Positions 17,068-26,969 of a DNA stretch of 36,254 bases are shown one piece after another. Below the pieces are notes generated by a model. It was given only the letters and a program-made list of their open reading frames with translations. It had not been told where the DNA came from and searched no databases. Both the position numbers and the translations under genes were made by a program. Origin of the DNA: an uncultured Erythrobacter sp. (GTDB taxonomy: Bacteria > Pseudomonadota > Alphaproteobacteria > Sphingomonadales > Sphingomonadaceae); assembly GCA_947258465.1 (NCBI GenBank), contig CAMYIQ010000320.1, positions 1 through 36,254 on the forward strand. The letters run 5' to 3'. Every line of letters starts with the position of its first letter. Position 1 is the stretch's first letter.

Positions 17068-17876
17068 CAGCCGGGCATCCGGCGCAGGCGCAGGGGGCCG
17101 AAAGTATCCTCCTGCTGCAATTCCGCCTTGCCCAGCCGCGCCAGTTCGAGCGCGGCAACGAAGCTCGATGCCAGCGCCGAGCGCTTGAGCCGCGGTTCGG
17201 CATGTGGCGGAAGGAAATCGCGCAGTTCTATCCAGTCCAGCGTCACGCCGAGCATGTTGGAGACCCGGTCCAACGCGGATTCGAGCGTCATGACGGGCCG
17301 CTCGCGGACCATGTGGATGGCAGGCGCGGTGCGGGCTTTCACACGGCCATAAGCCTCGATCAACGCGAATTGGTCGCACCGCCATTTGGTCTTGCGGGCG
17401 ATCTCGAGCCCTTCGGGATTGCCTCGCAGGAACACGTCGCGCCCGATCCGGTCGCCGCCCATCAGACGCGCCGCCGCATCGCGCATTGCGCCAAGACGCT
17501 GGAGGCGCAGTTGCAGTTTGAGCGCGAGTTCCTCGGGACTGGGGTCTTCCTGCTCTTCCTTTGGCAGAAGCATCGCCGATTTGAGATAGGCCAGCCATGC
17601 CGCCATCACGAGATAGTCAGCGGCCAGTTCGAGCTTCAGCGCCTCGGCGCGATCGATATAGCCCAGATACTGGTCGACCAGCGCCAGGATCGAGATCGAC
17701 CGCAAATCCACCTTTTGCCGCCGCGCGAGGTCGAGCAACAGATCGAGCGGTCCTTCCCACCCGTCGAGTTCGAGATAGAGCGCATTTCCGTCGCCCGGCC
17801 CGTCCCGCGCGATGCCGTCCCATTCCTCCTGCGTGCCCGGATCGGGGTCGGCGAACAGGAGACCATCGCTGGTCAT
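17067..17876 (-). CDS. scpA: ScpA, segregation and condensation protein A (kleisin)
   Basis: 269 residues. The family core begins LELDGWEGPLDLLLDLARRQKVDLRSISIL, followed by QYLGYIDRAEALKLELAADYLVMAAWLAYLKS, the typical kleisin N-terminus that binds the SMC neck. The C-terminal winged helix (about 200-269) would bind the SMC head. The first about 35 residues are acidic and variable. It overlaps nagZ by four bases (ATGA) and scpB by one. Confidence 0.96.
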   Translation of the reverse strand: MTSDGLLFADPDPGTQEEWDGIARDGPGDGNALYLELDGWEGPLDLLLDLARRQKVDLRSISILALVDQYLGYIDRAEALKLELAADYLVMAAWLAYLKSAMLLPKEEQEDPSPEELALKLQLRLQRLGAMRDAAARLMGGDRIGRDVFLRGNPEGLEIARKTKWRCDQFALIEAYGRVKARTAPAIHMVRERPVMTLESALDRVSNMLGVTLDWIELRDFLPPHAEPRLKRSALASSFVAALELARLGKAELQQEDTFGPLRLRRMPG

Positions 17877-18895
17877 GCGGCACGGTCTTCGGCGATTGCC
17901 AGCAGGGCATCGCGTTTCGCGAGCAGCGCTTCGGTATCGATACCGTCTTGCGCGTCACGCATGGCCGCGTGCACGCATTCGAGCCGCTCGCGGGTCTTCG
18001 CATTCATGCTTCCGCAGCGTTCGGCGATTGCACGCTGATCGTCCATTCTCGCCCAGCAATTCAGTACGATGTCGCAGCCTGCCTCGAGCGCGCGGACCGA
18101 ACGCTCGGCGATAGTGCCGTCCAGCGCCTCCATGTCGATATCGTCGGACAGCAGCAGACCGTCGAAACCGATCTTCCCGCGGATGATCTGGCTGATAACG
18201 GTTTTCGAGAGCGTTGCCGGGTTTTCCGCGTCCCATGCCTCGAACACGATATGCGCGCTCATCCCCAATGGATGAGCAGCCAGCGTGCGGAACGGCTCTA
18301 TGTCGATCGCAAGTTCCACATCGCTGGCGGTGACATGCGGCAGCTCCTTGTGCGAATCGCAGGTCGCACGGCCATGCCCCGGCATATGCTTGAGGCACCC
18401 CACGATGCCCGCACGGTCCATCCCGTCGAGCACCGCGCGGCCGAGCGCCGCGACCTGCATCGGTTCGCTGCCCAGCGCCCGGTCGCCGATCACATCGTCG
18501 GTTTCGGGGCGACGGACATCGAAGGGCGCGTGAAAATCGACCGCTATGCCCATTTCCGAAAGCTCGCGGCCCATGGCCTCGGCATTGACGCGTGCGGCCT
18601 CGATTGCGGAAGCGGGAGCAATATCCCACAGCCTGGCAAATGCCTCGCCAGCGGGATAGCGCTGCCATTCAGGCGGTTTCATCCGGGCGACGCGGCCACC
18701 TTCCTGGTCGATCGAGAGTATCAGGCGATCGCGGCCATGGATCGCGCGCAGATCGTCGGTCAGCTTGCGCAACTGATCGCGGTTATCGCAATTGCGCGCG
18801 AACAGGATATAGCCCGCCGGATCGGCCTCCTTGAAGAAGGCGCGTTCCTCGGCTGTCAGGTCGAGGCCGGAAATGCCGAAAATGGCGGGCGTCAT
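17873..18895 (-). CDS. nagZ: NagZ, beta-N-acetylhexosaminidase (GH3)
   Basis: 340 residues from ATG 18895; the longer open frame to 19522 overlaps the SPOR gene and is ignored. The GH3 marks are SIDQEGGRVARM (62-72), CLKHMPGHGRATCDSHKELP (168-186, with the mobile catalytic His/Asp loop) and LLLSDDIDMEAL (248-258, catalytic Asp). NagZ removes GlcNAc from anhydro-muropeptides in the cytoplasm during cell-wall recycling; in some bacteria its products affect beta-lactamase induction. The protein has no signal peptide, consistent with a cytoplasmic enzyme. Its placement between a SPOR protein and scpA is the usual order in this group. Confidence 0.96.
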   Translation of the reverse strand: MTPAIFGISGLDLTAEERAFFKEADPAGYILFARNCDNRDQLRKLTDDLRAIHGRDRLILSIDQEGGRVARMKPPEWQRYPAGEAFARLWDIAPASAIEAARVNAEAMGRELSEMGIAVDFHAPFDVRRPETDDVIGDRALGSEPMQVAALGRAVLDGMDRAGIVGCLKHMPGHGRATCDSHKELPHVTASDVELAIDIEPFRTLAAHPLGMSAHIVFEAWDAENPATLSKTVISQIIRGKIGFDGLLLSDDIDMEALDGTIAERSVRALEAGCDIVLNCWARMDDQRAIAERCGSMNAKTRERLECVHAAMRDAQDGIDTEALLAKRDALLAIAEDRAA

Positions 18896-18966
18896 GCACG
18901 GCACGGTGAAGCCAACACCCCGGCCGCGCAAGCGCGCGCCGTGTGGCAAGTGTGGAAATTCAGCAG

Positions 18967-19662
18967 CTACTTGACGAAACAGGCGAGCCCGTCGGCCTTG
19001 AGCGCAGCGCATAGCCGGTTGGCGGAGGCGCGATCGCCGGCCAGCGCCTGCAGGCGATAGACGCGGCCGATATCCACCTGAGCCTCGACCACGCGGTGCT
19101 TCACCCCATTGAGCGCTTCGGTCTGGCGGATCAGGTTCGACCACGCGGCCTGGGCATCGGCGCGGCGTGGATAGGCACCGACCTGAACCGCCGTTCCGGG
19201 TGGAGGCGCGCTGCGGCTTCCCGCATTGACTGTCGAGGCGATAGTGGGGCTGGCAGACTCGCCCGAATCCGCCGCAGGAGCGGCAGTCGGCTCGGCCAAC
19301 TTTCCTTCGCGCGTCTGCCCCTCGCCCACGGCAAAGCTCGTGTCGCCCGTCCCGGCGAATGTTTTGCCGCCCGGGTTTTCGGGCTTGGTCTTGTACGGCT
19401 CGTCCGGCGCGGCGATTACACTGCCGTCGGCCGGGGGTTCGTCGGAAGCTTGGTTGGAGAAGAACCAGATTCCGCCAATGACCACGGCGAGCAGAGCCAG
19501 CGCAAGCGCGCCCATGAGCCACAGGCGCGACGTGTCGAAGCCCGCTGCTTCGTCTTCGTCCTCACCTGCTTCGAGCCATGGCAGACTTTCGTCATCGGCA
19601 AGGTCCAACTGGCCCTCAGCCTCCCAATCCTTGTCCGTATCGTAGGGCGTCGACGCCACCAT
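18967..19662 (-). CDS. SPOR-domain membrane protein
   Basis: 231 residues from ATG 19662, chosen because GAGGAG lies eight bases upstream; a GTG at 19668 is too close to that site. The layout is an acidic cytoplasmic N-terminus (1-45), one membrane segment (about 47-69), a Pro/Ala/Ser/Gly-rich periplasmic linker, and a C-terminal SPOR domain (about 158-231) starting AVQVGAYPRRADAQAAW. SPOR domains bind denuded glycan strands at the division septum. The gene begins overlapping the argS end region and is followed by nagZ, 71 bases on. A role in septal wall metabolism is inferred from the domain. Confidence 0.93.
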   Translation of the reverse strand: MVASTPYDTDKDWEAEGQLDLADDESLPWLEAGEDEDEAAGFDTSRLWLMGALALALLAVVIGGIWFFSNQASDEPPADGSVIAAPDEPYKTKPENPGGKTFAGTGDTSFAVGEGQTREGKLAEPTAAPAADSGESASPTIASTVNAGSRSAPPPGTAVQVGAYPRRADAQAAWSNLIRQTEALNGVKHRVVEAQVDIGRVYRLQALAGDRASANRLCAALKADGLACFVK

Positions 19663-19664
19663 GC

Positions 19665-21404
19665 TCACATCTCCTCGACCGCTTCGACCCCCAGGATCGC
19701 AAGGCCGTTGCGAATAACCTGCCCGACCTGCGTAGCCAGGAACAACCGCGCTGCAGTCAGTTCGGGATCGCTCTCCTGGATGATCCGCTTCGACGGATCG
19801 TCATTACCCGCATTCCAGAAACTGTGGAAGGCGGCAGCAAGATCGCCGAGGAAAAAGGCAATGCGATGCGGTTCGCGCGCCTTGGCGGCGGATTCGACCA
19901 CGCGCGGGAATTGCGAAGCCTCGCGCACCAGCGCAAGTTCGTCGTCGCCGAGACGGTCGAGATGCGCATCGCTCGGCTCGACGCCCGCCTTGCGCAGGGT
20001 CGAATGGATACGCGCATGCGCATATTGAAGGTAGAAGACCGGATTGTCCTTCGAGGCTTCGACCACTTTGGCGAAGTCGAATTCCATCTGCGCGTCGGGC
20101 TTGCGAGTGAGCATGGTAAAGCGCACCACGTCCTTGCCGACCTCGTTCACGACATCGGCCAACGTGACGAAAGTACCCGACCGCTTGGACATTTTCACCG
20201 GCTCGCCGTCGCGCAGCAGCTTGACCATCTGCACCAGCTTGACGTCGAACGGCACGTCGCGACCGGCGCCCTTGGTCAAGGCAGCGACGGCGGCCTTGAT
20301 CCGCTTGACCGTGCCGGCATGGTCCGCGCCCCAGATGTCTATCAGCGCGTCGGCCTTTTCAGCCTTCTGGAAGTGATAGGCGAGGTCGGCCCCGAAATAG
20401 GTCCAGGCCCCGTTCGACTTCTTGATCGGACGATCCTGGTCGTCGCCGAATTCGGTCGAGCGGAACAGCGGCAGTTCGACCGGCTCCCAATCTTCGGGCG
20501 GGGCTTTGCCCTTGGGCGCTTCGAGCACGCCATCATAGACGAAACCGTGTTCGCGCAGCCAGGCCTCCGCCGCCTCGGGCTTCTTTGCCGCCTGCAATTC
20601 GGCTTCGGAGGAAAACAGATCGTGATGGATGCCGAGCAGCGACAAATCCTCGCGGATCATATCCATCATCGCGGCGACCGAACGCTGACGGAACAGTTCC
20701 AGCCATTCACCCTCGGGCGCATCCTTGTAGGCCGGGCCGAACTCCTGCGCGAGCCGTTCGCCCACCGGTTTCAGATAGTCGCCTGGGTAAAGGCCCTCGG
20801 GAATTTCGCCGATATCGTCGCCCAGCGCCTCGCGATACCGCAAATGTGCCGAACGGGCGAGCACATCCACCTGGCCGCCCGCATCGTTGACGTAATATTC
20901 GCGCGTGACACGGTGGCCCGCCCATTCGAGCAGGCCCGACAGCGCATCGCCCACCACCGCGCCGCGGCAATGGCCCATATGCATCGGGCCGGTCGGATTG
21001 GCCGAGACATATTCGATATTGACCGTCTGGCCCTTGCCCATATCGGAACGGCCGTAATCCTGGCCGAGATGCGCGATGGCGAGCAATTCGCGGCGCCATG
21101 CTTCGGGCGACAAGCGCAAATTGATGAAACCCGGCCCGGCGATTGTCGCCTCGACAATATCGGGTTCGCGCTCGAGATGCTCGACGATCTTCTCGGCCAG
21201 CGCGCGCGGATTGGTCTTCGCCTGTTTGGCGAGGACCATCGCCGCATTGGTCGCCAGATCGCCATGCGAAGGATCGCGCGGCGGTTCGACCGTCACATTG
21301 GCGCGCGGCGTGTCGGCGGGCAGAACGCCCTCCATTTCGAGAGCGTTCAATACCGCGTCGATGCGGGCCACGAAGGCCGCGTGAAGTGTCTGCATGTCAG
21401 CCAT
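19665..21404 (-). CDS. argS: Arginyl-tRNA synthetase
   Basis: 579 residues, a class I aminoacyl-tRNA synthetase. It shows the N-terminal additional domain ([25 protein letters not shown]), the ATP-binding HMGH at 142-145 in [17 protein letters not shown], the KMSKRSG loop at 404-410, and a C-terminal DALR anticodon-binding domain (about 455-579). A second ATG three codons in is a possible alternative start. It appears to be the first gene of the run that ends with tatC, with gaps or overlaps of a few to about 70 bases. Confidence 0.97.
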   Translation of the reverse strand: MADMQTLHAAFVARIDAVLNALEMEGVLPADTPRANVTVEPPRDPSHGDLATNAAMVLAKQAKTNPRALAEKIVEHLEREPDIVEATIAGPGFINLRLSPEAWRRELLAIAHLGQDYGRSDMGKGQTVNIEYVSANPTGPMHMGHCRGAVVGDALSGLLEWAGHRVTREYYVNDAGGQVDVLARSAHLRYREALGDDIGEIPEGLYPGDYLKPVGERLAQEFGPAYKDAPEGEWLELFRQRSVAAMMDMIREDLSLLGIHHDLFSSEAELQAAKKPEAAEAWLREHGFVYDGVLEAPKGKAPPEDWEPVELPLFRSTEFGDDQDRPIKKSNGAWTYFGADLAYHFQKAEKADALIDIWGADHAGTVKRIKAAVAALTKGAGRDVPFDVKLVQMVKLLRDGEPVKMSKRSGTFVTLADVVNEVGKDVVRFTMLTRKPDAQMEFDFAKVVEASKDNPVFYLQYAHARIHSTLRKAGVEPSDAHLDRLGDDELALVREASQFPRVVESAAKAREPHRIAFFLGDLAAAFHSFWNAGNDDPSKRIIQESDPELTAARLFLATQVGQVIRNGLAILGVEAVEEM

Positions 21405-21451
21405 GGCGCGCGCCTAGACTATCGGCGCAAAATGGCAAGATGCGAGCGCGC

Positions 21452-22105
21452 CTAGCGCGTGGCGTTGTAGCGGAGCTGGTCTTCGGTCAGTTGAAACCCG
21501 ATCAGCAGTTCGAAGGTGGCCCGCTGCACCGCTGCGCGCACGGCCGGATCGGCCAGCGGATCGAGTGCGGCGTCGGGATCGCCGGCCTTGCGCTTGCGGG
21601 TGATCTGTTCGCGAATATCGGCCGGAAGCGTCGCGGCGCCGCGATCGACATAGGCCCCGGCAGTGCCCCGCGCCTGAGTGCGTTCCTGCCCGTCGGCGAA
21701 TTGCAGGGTCACGCTTCCGACACGCTTCGTCACCACGGCGGAACCGCCACGGACCACGGTCGAAAAATACGGCAACGTAACTGACCGGGCGCCCCGCGTA
21801 TCGGCACGGCGCGCAACCACATCGAACGTCGCTTCGGTATACACCCGGTCGCCCGTTTCTTCGTTGCAGCTCGAACGAAGATTGGTGATCGCCGCCGTCA
21901 CGTCGAGATCCGCCATCGTGGTCGAAGCCGGGGTGCGAAAAGTGGTGATATCGCCGGTGTAATCGGGAATTCCCACGGCCGGACACGTCGTCCTGACGGC
22001 GGAAATGCCGACGCCCTGATCGACGACCAGTTCACCTTCCCTTGCGCAACCGGCCAGCGCCAGGCCAAGGGCAAGCGCGGGAAGAAGGCGAGTACGGATG
22101 GTCAT
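21452..22105 (-). CDS. Predicted lipoprotein, function unknown
   Basis: 217 residues from ATG 22105. An upstream ATG in frame at 22141 would add 12 polar residues before the signal peptide; the shorter form starts MTIRTRLLPALALGLALAGC, a clean lipoprotein signal with lipobox LAGC (Cys 20). The mature part contains two further cysteines (TTCPAVG and RSSCNEE), a patch RARYVTLPYFSTVV-like (about residue 110-125) and a C-terminal helix-rich region (RATFELLIGFQLTEDQLRYN). No family was recognised. It ends 47 bases before argS and starts divergently from ispH (97 bases between starts). Confidence 0.85.
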   Translation of the reverse strand: MTIRTRLLPALALGLALAGCAREGELVVDQGVGISAVRTTCPAVGIPDYTGDITTFRTPASTTMADLDVTAAITNLRSSCNEETGDRVYTEATFDVVARRADTRGARSVTLPYFSTVVRGGSAVVTKRVGSVTLQFADGQERTQARGTAGAYVDRGAATLPADIREQITRKRKAGDPDAALDPLADPAVRAAVQRATFELLIGFQLTEDQLRYNATR

Positions 22106-22202
22106 GCGGCTAATTTCCCTTTTACGGTCATTCGAATTCATAGCCCCGCGAGGCTGCGGCTTGCCCTAGCTTGGCCCGCACGAAAGCGCTAGAGGGCGAC
22201 AC

Positions 22203-23186
22203 ATGAATGCCCCCTTTCCATCCACGCCTGCCGTTTCCGATGGCGACCCGCGCCTCCCGCTCAAGCTGCTGATCGCGGCGCCCCGCGGCTTTTGCGCCGG
22301 TGTCGATCGGGCGATCGAAATCGTCGAGCGGGCACTGCAGAAATACGGAGCCCCGGTCTACGTCCGGCACGAGATCGTGCACAACCGGTACGTTGTCGAC
22401 AGTCTGAAAGCCAAGGGTGCAATCTTCGTCGATGAACTGGACGAGGTTCCTGACGACGCACCGGTCGTGTTCAGCGCGCATGGTGTTCCCAAAACCGTCC
22501 CGGCAGAGGCCGAGCGGCGCAAGATGCTCTATGTCGATGCGACCTGTCCGCTGGTGAGCAAGGTCCACCGCCAGGCCGAGCGCCAGATCGAGAAGGGGCA
22601 GCATATCCTGTTCATTGGCCATTCCGGCCATCCGGAGGTCATTGGAACGATGGGCCAGGTGCCCGAGGGCCAGATTACTCTGGTCGAGACCGTCGAGGAT
22701 GTCGCGAAACTCGAATTCTCGCGCGACGATGCGCTGTCCTATCTCTCGCAAACCACGCTGTCTGTCGATGATACGCGCGATATCATCCGTGCCTTGGAAA
22801 AGCGGTTCCCCCGGATCGTCGCGCCCAAGGCGGAGGACATCTGCTACGCAACCAGCAACCGGCAGGCCGCCACCAAGCAGATCGCGGCGAGCTGCGATCT
22901 GGTACTGGTCATCGGTGCGCCCAATTCCTCGAACTCGCTCCGGCTCGTCGAAGTCGCCGACCGGATGGGCACCGAGGCGAGGCTGATCCAGCGCGCCGAC
23001 GAAATCGATCCGAGCTGGCTCGAAGGCGTCGGCACTGTCGGCCTCACCGCCGGGGCGTCGGCTCCGGAAAAGCTGGTGCGCGAGGTCGTCGATCGTCTGT
23101 CTGACTGGCGGCTGGTCGACGAGGAAGTAATTACCACGGCCGAAGAGAACATGATCTTCAAGCTCCCCCGCCAACTCACCGAATAA
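22203..23186 (+). CDS. ispH: 4-hydroxy-3-methylbut-2-enyl diphosphate reductase
   Basis: 327 residues. This [4Fe-4S] enzyme makes the last step of the MEP isoprenoid pathway, giving IPP and DMAPP. The three cluster cysteines are C31 ([11 protein letters not shown]), C115 ([11 protein letters not shown]) and C214 ([11 protein letters not shown]). Other family marks are [23 protein letters not shown], and [17 protein letters not shown] site lies four to eight bases before the ATG. The stop is one base from the thrB GTG. Confidence 0.97.
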   Translation: MNAPFPSTPAVSDGDPRLPLKLLIAAPRGFCAGVDRAIEIVERALQKYGAPVYVRHEIVHNRYVVDSLKAKGAIFVDELDEVPDDAPVVFSAHGVPKTVPAEAERRKMLYVDATCPLVSKVHRQAERQIEKGQHILFIGHSGHPEVIGTMGQVPEGQITLVETVEDVAKLEFSRDDALSYLSQTTLSVDDTRDIIRALEKRFPRIVAPKAEDICYATSNRQAATKQIAASCDLVLVIGAPNSSNSLRLVEVADRMGTEARLIQRADEIDPSWLEGVGTVGLTAGASAPEKLVREVVDRLSDWRLVDEEVITTAEENMIFKLPRQLTE

Positions 23187-23187
23187 C

Positions 23188-24144
23188 GTGGCCGTCTATA
23201 CCCACCTCGGTGCGGAGGAGCTCGCGCGGCTCATCGCGCATTACGATGTCGGCGATCTGGTTTCCGCCAAGGGCATCGCGGAAGGCGTGTCGAATTCGAA
23301 CTGGCTGGTGGAAACGAGCGAAGCTCGTTTCATCCTCACCATGTATGAACGGCGGATCGACACGGCGGATCTGCCTTTCTTCCTGGGTCTGCTCGATCAC
23401 CTTTCGGAGGCCGGTTGCCCGGTGCCGCGCACGATCCACGACACTGCGGGCAATGCCTGGCGCATGGTCGATGGCAAGGCAGTGGCACTCATCGAATTTC
23501 TGCCCGGCGTTTCGCCGACCAGCCCGGAGCCTGCGCAAGCCCGTGCGGTAGGACGCGCGCTGGCGCGGGCACACTTGACAGCCCGCGATTTCCCCATGGC
23601 GAGGGTCAACGATCTCGCTCCGGCCGATATGCTCGGCATCTTGCGGCAATGCGGAACAGCCGCCCTGCACGGCATCGATACGGAGCTTCCGGCCATTCTC
23701 GAGATCGGCGCGGGTATTTTACGCAAGTGGCCCGAACGATTGCCGGAATCGATCATCCATTCCGATCTTTTCCCGGACAATGTGCTGATGCTCGGCGATC
23801 GGGTCACGGGAATGATCGACTTCTATTTCGCCTGCACCGGCGCCATGGCTTACGATCTGGCGGTTACCCACGCGGCCTGGTGCTTCGATGCGCGCGGAAC
23901 GCGGTTCGACGATGGGCTCGGCCGCGCGCTTGTCGAAGGCTATGAAGAAACCCGTCCGCTGACCGATAGCGAACAGTCGGCCCTCCCCTTATTGGCCGAA
24001 GGAGCCTGTCTGCGATTTATCGCCAGCCGCGCGCAGGACTGGCTCGAAACGCCCGAGGATGCGTTGGTCGAACGAAAGAACCCGATGGATTTTATGCGGC
24101 GACTGGCATTCTATCGCGCGGCAGGTCAGAGCGCCTTCGCATGA
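23188..24144 (+). CDS. thrB: Homoserine kinase, aminoglycoside-phosphotransferase fold
   Basis: 318 residues from GTG 23188, one base after ispH. It is the ThrB form with an APH-like kinase fold used by many proteobacteria, not the GHMP-type of E. coli. The catalytic loop is [10 protein letters not shown] (191-200) and the metal-binding Asp is in [10 protein letters not shown] (209-218). N-terminal pattern: [11 protein letters not shown]. It phosphorylates homoserine on the way to threonine. It overlaps rnhA by four bases (ATGA). The ispH-thrB-rnhA order is common in Sphingomonadales and other alphaproteobacteria. Confidence 0.95.
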   Translation: MAVYTHLGAEELARLIAHYDVGDLVSAKGIAEGVSNSNWLVETSEARFILTMYERRIDTADLPFFLGLLDHLSEAGCPVPRTIHDTAGNAWRMVDGKAVALIEFLPGVSPTSPEPAQARAVGRALARAHLTARDFPMARVNDLAPADMLGILRQCGTAALHGIDTELPAILEIGAGILRKWPERLPESIIHSDLFPDNVLMLGDRVTGMIDFYFACTGAMAYDLAVTHAAWCFDARGTRFDDGLGRALVEGYEETRPLTDSEQSALPLLAEGACLRFIASRAQDWLETPEDALVERKNPMDFMRRLAFYRAAGQSAFA

Positions 24145-24584
24145 AAAAAGTCGAAATTTTCACCGATGGCGCCTGCAAGGGAAATCCCGGTCCGGGTGGC
24201 TGGGGCGCGCTGCTCCGAATGGGGCCGCATGAGAAGGAAATCAGCGGCGGCGAAGCCGATACCACCAACAATCGGATGGAGATGACCGCTGCAATCAAGG
24301 CATTGGGCGCGTTGATCGAGCCCTGCGAAGTCGATCTCTATACCGATAGCAAATATCTGATCGATGGGATCACCAAGTGGGTCCACGGATGGAAGAAACG
24401 CGGCTGGGTGAATGCCAGCCGCAAACCGGTCCGCAATGCGGAACTGTGGCACGACCTGATCGAATTGACCGAGCGGCACAATGTCGAATGGCACTGGGTC
24501 AAAGGCCATTCGGGCCATGAAGAAAACGACCGCGTGGACCGCCTCGCCAGCGACGAGGCGGACCGTATCGCGCGCCAGGGCTAG
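24141..24584 (+). CDS. rnhA: Ribonuclease HI
   Basis: 147 residues, type 1 RNase H. The four catalytic acidic residues are D9 ([14 protein letters not shown]), E47 ([10 protein letters not shown]), D69 (YTDSKYL) and D133 (NDRVDRLA); the catalytic His is in KGHSGH (121-126). It removes RNA from RNA-DNA hybrids during replication. Its start overlaps the thrB stop. Confidence 0.97.
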   Translation: MKKVEIFTDGACKGNPGPGGWGALLRMGPHEKEISGGEADTTNNRMEMTAAIKALGALIEPCEVDLYTDSKYLIDGITKWVHGWKKRGWVNASRKPVRNAELWHDLIELTERHNVEWHWVKGHSGHEENDRVDRLASDEADRIARQG

Positions 24585-24589
24585 CCCTG
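24576..24589. repeat. 14-base perfect palindrome between convergent genes
   Basis: CAGGGCTAGCCCTG spans the rnhA stop codon and ends just before the end of the convergent YegP-like gene (24591). It has no loop and no T tract, so it is not a standard terminator; a bidirectional transcription stop is only a possibility. Confidence 0.35.
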
Positions 24590-24590
24590 A

Positions 24591-24767
24591 CTAGCTGTTG
24601 TCGACGACTTCGGCCCCCGGGCCGTTCTTCTTGATCGAATCGATAGCATTCTGCGCACTCGCCTTCGACGAATACCCTTCGGTCGAGAACATCACTTCGG
24701 CATTGTATTTGAAACGCACGCGGAATTCTCCCGCCTTATCCCTGTATATCTCGAAATGGTGGCCCAT
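24591..24767 (-). CDS. Small YegP-like (DUF1508) protein
   Basis: 58 residues from ATG 24767. The open frame continues to 24821, but GAAGGAG lies nine bases before the inner ATG and the family begins with this FEIYRDKAGEFRVRFK strand. The sequence follows one DUF1508 unit: FEIYRDKAGEFRVRFK, then EVMFSTEGYSSKASAQNAIDSIKKN. E. coli YegP has two such units; single-unit forms are common. The function is not established. It lies downstream of the broken FAD oxidoreductase, 57 bases away, and converges with rnhA. Confidence 0.9.
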   Translation of the reverse strand: MGHHFEIYRDKAGEFRVRFKYNAEVMFSTEGYSSKASAQNAIDSIKKNGPGAEVVDNS

Positions 24768-24824
24768 CGGTCGTCGCTCCTTCTGTACGGGGTTTCGCCA
24801 CCCTAGCGCGTATCGCGCCATTGG

Positions 24825-25922
24825 CTAGGCTAAGCGGGCGGGCGAATAGAGGTCGGCATCGAGGTGTGCGGTCATCGCGTCGCGCTCTTCGTCCAGCAAA
24901 AGCTGCCGGGCGAGCCGCGCCGCCGCGGGAGCCGTCTGGATTCCGAATCCGCCCTGCCCGGCGAACCAGGCGAAACCGGCGGTCTCGGGATCATAGCCAT
25001 AGACCGGGCGCCGATCCGCGGTGAAGCTGCGCAGTCCCGCCCATTTATGCTCAACCGCCATCACCTTCCAGTCGACGACTTCCTCGAGCCGCGCGATCGC
25101 TTCGGCAACTGCCAGTTCCTCGGGCGCCGCATCGCAGGGCTCGCTCGGCTCCTCATCGTGCGGGCTGAGCCACAGGCGACCCGATTCGGGCTTGAATTAG
25201 AAGCGCCCCCGAATGTCGAGCACCAGGGGAAGGTCTTCGTCGACGGGCGGATCTACCCGTACCTGCGCGACCGTCCTGCGGTAGGGAACGATGCCGGCAG
25301 GCTTTGCGCCGGCAATCCTTGCCAATTCGTCGGCCCACGCGCCTGCCGCATTCACCACGACTGCGGCGCGGAAGGTTTCCCCACCTGCGACAGCGATAGT
25401 CCATTCCCCCTGGCCGCGATCGAGATCGACGACACGGGCTCTGCATTCGAGCCGGGTACCGCCCTCGCGCGCCAGCGCCAGATAGCGCGCGTGCAAGGCA
25501 GCCACATCGATATCCGCGCATACCGGTTCCCAGATCGCATCGGACCATAGGCGACGAATTCCGGGCAATTTCTTCTGGATATCCGCGCGACCCATGTGCT
25601 GGATCGAGGCTCCGGTCGGAACGAAACGTCGCATGAACTGCGTCACCAGTTCTTCGTCGCCCTCCTTGGCGATATACAGGGCACCGCGCTGGCGCAGAAA
25701 GCCATTGTCACGCAGATAAGGCCCCGATGCGAGCGTTAGCGGAACGATCTCGGGCCCGCCGTAACATTCTTCCCAGAACGCCGCCGAGCGCCCCGTTGCA
25801 TGATAGCCGGGGCGGTCTTCCCCCTCCAGCAGAAGCACGCGGGCACCGCCCGCAGACAATTCGGCGGCGAGGCTGGCCCCCGCGATCCCGGCGCCGACAA
25901 TGGCAAAATCGTAAACGGTCAT
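24825..25922 (-). pseudogene. FAD-dependent oxidoreductase (DadA-like) interrupted by an in-frame TAA
   Basis: Frame from ATG 25922 to TAG 24825, 365 codons, the usual size for a DAO-family oxidase, but with a TAA at 25199-25197 (codon 242). The N-terminal part has the FAD-binding motif FAIVGAGIAGASLAAELS (G10xG12xxG15) and GRSAAFWEECYGG; after the TAA the same frame continues FKPESGRLWLSPHDEEP and, to the end, WAGLRSFTADRRPVYGYD and FAGQGGFGIQTAPA, which are family C-terminal marks. No frameshift is needed: the TAA replaces one codon, most likely Tyr (RGRF-Y-FKPES). Either a real nonsense mutation or a base error. A truncated 241-residue product would lack the part that closes the FAD and substrate site. 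It starts two bases after the alpha/beta hydrolase stop. Confidence 0.85.
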
Positions 25923-25924
25923 GG

Positions 25925-26884
25925 TTATTCCTGCGGGGCCACGCGATCGAGGAACTCGTCGATACCCGCCAGCGCGCGCTCACGCACGGGATCGACTTCG
26001 CGAAGGATTTCGTGATGCGCCTCTTGCCCGAACTCGATCAGTTCGCCACCGGACAGCCGCTGCGCCGCGCGGACGGCCGAAGCATGATCGACCAGCCTGT
26101 CCGCCGATGTGCTGATTACAAGGACGGGGACCCGCACGGCTTCCATCGCTCCCGCCTCGCCCAATCGGCGGGCCGAAGCGTAGGCGCGCTCTACCCAGCC
26201 CCAACTTCCCGGCCCCATTACCAGCTCGGGGCGTTTTTCGCGCCACCACAGCTCGTCCGCATAGCGATCGGCATCATGGGTGAGCAGATCGCGGCGGCGG
26301 GCGGGCATTTCGCCGGGCTTTTCGCTCCACTTCCACGCAGGGCGCGTCGGCTTGCCGATCCGGATCATCACCCGGGCGACGCCGTGAAGCACAGCCAAGG
26401 GCAGCGGTGGCCCCGCCATGCCGATCATCGGCGCGCTCAGAACCACCGCATCGGGATCGACGAGACCATCGACCAGTGCGCGCATCACCACATGCGCGCC
26501 CATGGAATGGGCAACCAAGACATGCGGCCCGGGCGTGGCCGCTTTCCATGACCTCCACAGGCAGGCGAGGTCTTCGCTCCAGGTGGCGAAATCGTCGATA
26601 TGGCCGGTCACCGCATCGCCGCTCAGCCTGCCGGAGCCCGCCTGACCTCGCCAGTCGGCCGCTGTGACACGCCAACCTGTACGATGCCAGTAATCGAGCG
26701 TTTCGAGGTACTTCTCGTAAAAATCGCCTCGTCCCGGGAGGAACAGCAACGAACCGCGTCGGCCTTCGTCTACCCCCGGCCAGTCGATCCGCCTGATGGC
26801 GTGCCCGTCGGCCAACGTGAAGGTCGATTCCCTTGCCGGAGATGGAATGGCGCGGCGGTCGATTGTCTCGTGTGACGCTGACAT
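25925..26884 (-). CDS. Alpha/beta hydrolase (lysophospholipase-like)
   Basis: 319 residues from ATG 26884. The frame extends to a GTG at 26941, but the shorter form begins where the homologous region starts; GGAGG lies about 14 bases before it, a little far. Family marks are LLFLPGRGDFYEKYLETLDYW (oxyanion region, 46-66), DWRGQAGSGR (78-87), and the nucleophile elbow LVAHSMGAHV (123-132, Ser127, with Ala in place of the first Gly of GxSxG). The Asp (STSADRLVDH) and His (QEAHHEI) of the triad are near the C-terminus. It resembles PldB/monoacylglycerol-lipase proteins; the substrate is not known. It is divergent from cpaA and directly upstream of the FAD oxidoreductase. Confidence 0.92.
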   Translation of the reverse strand: MSASHETIDRRAIPSPARESTFTLADGHAIRRIDWPGVDEGRRGSLLFLPGRGDFYEKYLETLDYWHRTGWRVTAADWRGQAGSGRLSGDAVTGHIDDFATWSEDLACLWRSWKAATPGPHVLVAHSMGAHVVMRALVDGLVDPDAVVLSAPMIGMAGPPLPLAVLHGVARVMIRIGKPTRPAWKWSEKPGEMPARRRDLLTHDADRYADELWWREKRPELVMGPGSWGWVERAYASARRLGEAGAMEAVRVPVLVISTSADRLVDHASAVRAAQRLSGGELIEFGQEAHHEILREVDPVRERALAGIDEFLDRVAPQE

Positions 26885-26969
26885 GCCGGTGATCGCGACC
26901 TCCTCAATGGTTACTTTTTGGTAAGCACGCTCCTGTAGCACCGCCCGTCAAGGAAGCGTCGGGGGCGTC

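Noticed and set aside
19578-21455. 625-codon plus-strand frame opposite argS
   Set aside because: Antisense to a gene with HMGH and KMSKRSG motifs; no recognisable domain in it.
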